A DNA stretch of 59,873 nt from Anaerococcus vaginalis (GTDB taxonomy: Bacteria; Bacillota; Clostridia; Tissierellales; Peptoniphilaceae): the NCBI RefSeq assembly GCF_000307225.1, contig NZ_HE978617.1, positions 176,971-236,843 of the forward strand, given 5' to 3'. The position numbers were made by a program, and so were the translations under genes. Below the pieces are notes generated by a model. The model made no database searches and was not told the origin of the DNA. It saw only the letters and a program-made list of their open reading frames with translations. Shown here piece after piece: positions 57,501 to 59,873 of the stretch. Every line of letters starts with the position of its first letter. Position 1 is the stretch's first letter.

Positions 57501-58384
57501 GCTACATCCGCCTCAATTGGCTTTGCTTCATTATTAGCAGTAAGCTCATAAACTTTAAACCTAAGTTTTTTGACTGCTTCAAGAACTTCATCTTTTGGAC
57601 TTCCACCATATACACCTGTCACAATTTCATTAGTTAATCTCTCATTAGGTTTTACTAAAGTTTCTTTACCATTTTTAGTAGTCTTATCAATTTCCATTAA
57701 AATTTCAGCAGAAACTGATGTATCTTCTTTATTTTGATTTTGAGAACTTTTTTGATTAGCTTGTGCCTTTTCTGGAGAAACTTCCAATGAATTTTCTCCA
57801 CTATTTTTTTCTGTTTCTTTAACTTGATTTACTTTTACAGTTATATCTACTTCTTTAGTAGAATTATCAGAAAATATAATAATCGCTTTTATAGTTTTTA
57901 ATCCAGCTTCTTTTGTATCTACTTGAGTTTTTACTTCAAGTTTTGCATCTTGTGGAAGATTTTTTACACCATTCCTATAATCTTCTACATTTTTTCCTTG
58001 ATCAACTGTAAGTGTTTGTAATTCTGCATTAAAATTATCAGCTTGTTTTTTTACTACTACTTCTGTTTTTTCTACAGTTTGATTTGTAGCATTTTCTTTT
58101 GTACTTTCAACTTGATCAACTGTTTTTTCAGATGGTTTTTCCACAGCTTGAGTTTCTTTTTCAGATTCAGCCGTTTTTGTTTCTGAAACTTCTGTTTCTA
58201 AAATTTTTGTATTTTCTGCTTCTTCTGCTGCTTTTGAATAACTAGGTGCAATTATTAATGAAAAACCTAGCATACATGACACTAAGCCCACAGATAATTT
58301 TCGAGTACCATATTTAGGAGTTTTCTCTTGATTTAACTCCTTTCTTTTTTCAATAATATTCACCGATTTTTTCAACTTTTTCAT
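54584..58384 (-). CDS. Large cell-wall surface protein: YSIRK-type signal, InlB-like and Rib-like repeats, sortase-type C-terminus
   Basis: The 1266-residue protein starts with a YSIRK-like signal (YGTRKLSVGLVS near residue 25; cleavage probably after YSKA). A Rib-like domain follows (~115-190). The middle has large adhesin-like regions and an InlB/Listeria-Bacteroides repeat (~540-610, YIFKGWNTKEDGSGEVFDEN). The C-terminal part holds three 90-residue repeats with FPEGT and TYPDKSKDTI. It ends NVQTGVGS, a hydrophobic helix and KKKERK. That is a sorting signal in position, but NVQTG replaces LPxTG. It is probably an adhesin. The ribosome site AAAGGAAAATT precedes ATG 58384. Confidence 0.88.
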   Translation of the reverse strand: MKKLKKSVNIIEKRKELNQEKTPKYGTRKLSVGLVSCMLGFSLIIAPSYSKAAEEAENTKILETEVSETKTAESEKETQAVEKPSEKTVDQVESTKENATNQTVEKTEVVVKKQADNFNAELQTLTVDQGKNVEDYRNGVKNLPQDAKLEVKTQVDTKEAGLKTIKAIIIFSDNSTKEVDITVKVNQVKETEKNSGENSLEVSPEKAQANQKSSQNQNKEDTSVSAEILMEIDKTTKNGKETLVKPNERLTNEIVTGVYGGSPKDEVLEAVKKLRFKVYELTANNEAKPIEADVALGDDKRFSGSYYINNLDRSKRYLVALDYTSLPDGYNYWFEKMSSNSFPSNTISPAGDYNKYFILDGSQMGEFNYGHIRLHLGVFDVIFPKDEETAKKIFKTKDWVSKNNGKTYTDVLGWNDELVEGRDYVRKRITKDHKIDIAQDFKTKEGYKFLYWYASLFDKNGNQNEYDISKYILYKGSPFRGWDTDSGLNNTDVRIKYRSYIVLPKLYRPKVTFNYNYKNDEGKVEENIQDVFYEHSFKDNKTSSEELPNIKIPERENYIFKGWNTKEDGSGEVFDENTIVKSDQKVFAQWEEKEDYIIVEWKHRKDEKVTHHKNYDESEEGKVPGEHKGKGVYLRTVVRYEGINKAGEKKEFFVYGYIPSKVGEAAVIKVPKKYTDKQTGETYTNLKFVNFYLPNWGGNTKWGYGLHGEMFDESLVPSNTKSFTRVEIDQQANTHIEYKIKENSTILDEDKDNIKIKYNMHMSKKEDGGFSDEELSKLRNGNDIEATDKFENENKKWLSALNENSNFGDAVSDNHLPLFSAYTGKYKKYRLSAEFTGENSQRLNELYTLTVEGNDLEGWTVTLGSKIKSKKQERKEDIGYKTIRKENPNLQKGLERVVQKGIKGNKTYYDDVLYVTLADGSEKIIKLTKDNEGKITQKPQDQIIEYGSLENKPKEKQAEIIDPNIPDKTGVKDLDKLTEKEKSEVVDKIREVNKDKFPEGTEVSVDDRGNATITYPDKSKDTIPAKDLVFQYKHGDPAVEEKPEIKISDIIDPSVPDKTGVKDPNKLTEKEKSEIADKIKEANKDKFPEGTDVSVDDKGNATITYPDKSKDTIPAENLVFQYKKGDSLVQEKPEMKISDIIDPTVPGKTEVGDKDKLTEKEKSEIADKIKEANKDKFPEGTDVSVDDKGNVTITYPDGSKDTIDRSKLVVQKAKETERKSKKAKEGKKANGNSNNVQTGVGSLAGTLATLTVAVGGLFASKKKERK
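54757..55506. repeat. Three tandem 270-bp coding repeats
   Basis: Within the large surface-protein gene the same sequence recurs with a period of exactly 270 bases: CTGTTCCTTCTGGGAATTT starts at 54841, 55111 and 55381. Each unit encodes 90 residues beginning IIDP and containing KLTEKEKSE and FPEGT. The nucleotide match is very high, so the copies are recent or kept alike by recombination. The last unit is partial. Confidence 0.88.
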
Positions 58385-58632
58385 AATTTTCCTTTCATCT
58401 ATATACTCTATTAAAGTATAAATAAATACTAAGTAACATTTAATAAATAAAATAAGGTTATTTTTATTATTTTATTTTAAAATTTATTAAAATAAATTGA
58501 ATACCTTTTCAAACATTATATCATAATTAAATATAAAATCTAATATTTTTTAAAATATTAAGTTCATTAATTATTTCTAAAATATTAGAACTAATTTGTT
58601 TTTTTAAATAAATTAAAAATAAACGTCAGGTG
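58385..58632. other. Non-coding stretch between the two surface-protein genes
   Basis: It is AT-rich with no gene. TATACT on the reverse strand near 58410 may be the -10 of the large surface-protein gene, but no matching -35 was found. Confidence 0.35.
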
Positions 58633-58667
58633 AAAAAAAGACAAGCTATGTCAGCTTGTCTTTTTTT
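58633..58667. terminator. Bidirectional terminator after the second surface-protein gene
   Basis: A perfect 14-base stem, AAAAAAAGACAAGC (58633-58646) and GCTTGTCTTTTTTT (58654-58667), has a 7-base loop. T-runs lie on both strands. It is 2 bases from the stop codon of the leftward surface-protein gene. Confidence 0.88.
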
Positions 58668-58669
58668 CT

Positions 58670-59873
58670 TTAATAAATTTTATAGATCTTATCTATTTTA
58701 TTTATTTTTTTCTTTCTACTCGCGAATAATCCACCTACAGATCCTATAAGTGTAGCAATTATTCCAGCTTGAGATTCTATACCTGTGCTAATATTTTTAG
58801 ATTTTCCATTAGAATTATCTTTAGCATCCTTGTCTTTCTTAACTTTTTTAGTTAATTTTCCTGTTTCAACAGATTCTTCTTCAACAAGTTTTGATGCTTT
58901 GATTGAATCTTTTGAACCATCAGGATAAATAATATCTACTGAACCATCATTATTAACTACTACTTTTGTTCCTTGTGGGAAATTATTTTTGTTAGCTTCT
59001 TTGATAGATTTTTGTATTTTCTCTTTTTCTTCATTTGTTAAATTATTTTTATCTTTAACCTTAATTTTCTTAGAAGCTTTTGGTTCAACCAAATCAGCAA
59101 TTTTAAGCTCTGACTTATCATGAACTTCCGCTTCTCCCTTGGAGAAAATATTTAATTTATCAGCTGAAATACTAGCTTCTTTTCCATTTTTCTTAACTTT
59201 TACTGAGCCATCATCAGCAACAATAATATCCTCATCTGTTAAGTTTAATTCTGGATTTGCTTTTTTAATAGCATCTTTTATAGCTTGCTTATCTTCATTT
59301 GATAAAGAATCTTTATTTTAACTTTTATAGATTCCGGAATTTTTATTTCTAATTTGCTATCATCTTGCTTAACAGTCTTATCTGGACTTATCTTTCCAAT
59401 TTCTTTTCCAGTCTTATCCTTAATTGTTACACTTCCATCATCTGCTACTTCTATTGTTGCACCTTCTGGTAAGTTTGGATTTGCATCTTCAACAGCTTTT
59501 TTAACTTTTCCTTTTTCTTCATCAGTTAATGCTTTTGAATTAACAACTGTTACTTGGCTTTCTGGTGCTTTTACAGTTGGTGATTTTTCACCATTTAACT
59601 CTGTTTCTGCTGTTTTTAATTTCTCTAATGCTTTATTTATTTGTTCTTGTGTTGCATTTGGATTATCAAGAACTTTTTTAGCAGCATCTAGTGCATCATC
59701 ATATGCTTTCTTTTTATCAGAATCAGCATTCTTGTATTTATCAGTAGCTTCTGTTGCATTTCCCTTGTCAACTTCGGCTTTAAGCTTACTCTTATCAACT
59801 GCTTTTGTTTCTTTTTCCTTAACTACATCTTTTGCTGGAATTGTTCCTAGTACTTTGTCGTCCTTGTCTTTAA
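58670..59873 (-). pseudogene. Second cell-wall surface protein, 3' part, with one frameshift (runs off the window)
   Basis: From the window edge the frame gives a FIVAR-like helical domain (AYDDALDAAKKVLDNPNATQ, INKALEKLKTAE). Three diverged Rib-like units of about 70-80 residues follow (ALTDEEKGKVKKAVEDANPN, SLSNEDKQAIKDAIKKANPE, NLTNEEKEKIQKSIKEANKN). The end is SKNISTGIES, a hydrophobic segment and RKKK, again a sorting signal with an unusual core. The frame breaks in a run of four T on the plus strand at 59316-59319; one more base joins ESIKVK to NKDSLSNED. The N-terminus lies outside the window. Confidence 0.75.

Overview
The window is AT-rich Gram-positive DNA. Low-GC codon use, strong AGGAGG-type ribosome sites, split glycyl-tRNA synthetase genes (glyQ, glyS), a SufCBDSU iron-sulfur operon, butyrate-type fermentation genes and YSIRK-type surface proteins with Rib-like repeats all point to an anaerobic Bacillota. 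My best guess is family Peptoniphilaceae (Anaerococcus, Peptoniphilus or Finegoldia type); this is inference from gene content. No rRNA, tRNA or CRISPR array was seen.

Layout. Positions 1-6667 are an accessory island abutting the 3' end of guaA. It holds a MobC-type mobilization gene cut by the window edge, a VirE-family ATPase, a ribbon-helix-helix protein, a tyrosine integrase, an excisionase-like protein and a divergent XRE repressor. Beyond these lie an ~84-bp end sequence present twice, a MarR-regulated membrane-protein cassette and an internally deleted mobC. The layout suggests two integrative mobilizable elements stacked at the guaA site, the inner one decayed. Positions 6668-16821 are housekeeping genes read leftward: acetyltransferase-guaA, then phoH-ybeY-dgkA/PAP2-cdd-era-recO-glyQ-glyS-ppsR. 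Positions 16990-21667 hold envelope genes (murJ, a VanY-like protein, murI, ispE). Positions 21737-28461 hold an MFS transporter and butyrate metabolism (hbd, a CoA-transferase, bcd-etfB-etfA) with two candidate Rex operators. Positions 29006-31470 are a rightward operon coupling a 2-hydroxyacid oxidase to LrgAB.

Positions 31471-32434 contain long hairpin repeats and a stand-alone ATP-cone protein. Positions 32435-39281 form a purine operon (purH-purL-guaB) preceded by a 42-codon small ORF whose stop codon lies in a terminator hairpin, a candidate attenuator. Positions 39783-44850 are the suf operon. HPr, pepD, ddl-murF, a pfkB-family kinase, mgtE, a CtpA-type protease and a DJ-1 protein follow. 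The window ends with two cell-wall surface proteins carrying unusual sorting signals.

Two general points. First, guaA, glyS, sufB, sufC and the last surface gene are each broken by single missing bases in A/T homopolymers (seven sites). Adding one base at each restores full-length proteins, so I suspect sequencing error more than decay. Second, at least one family of long palindromic interspersed repeats is present (32206-32402 and 39408-39730), one copy flanked by an 8-bp direct repeat.
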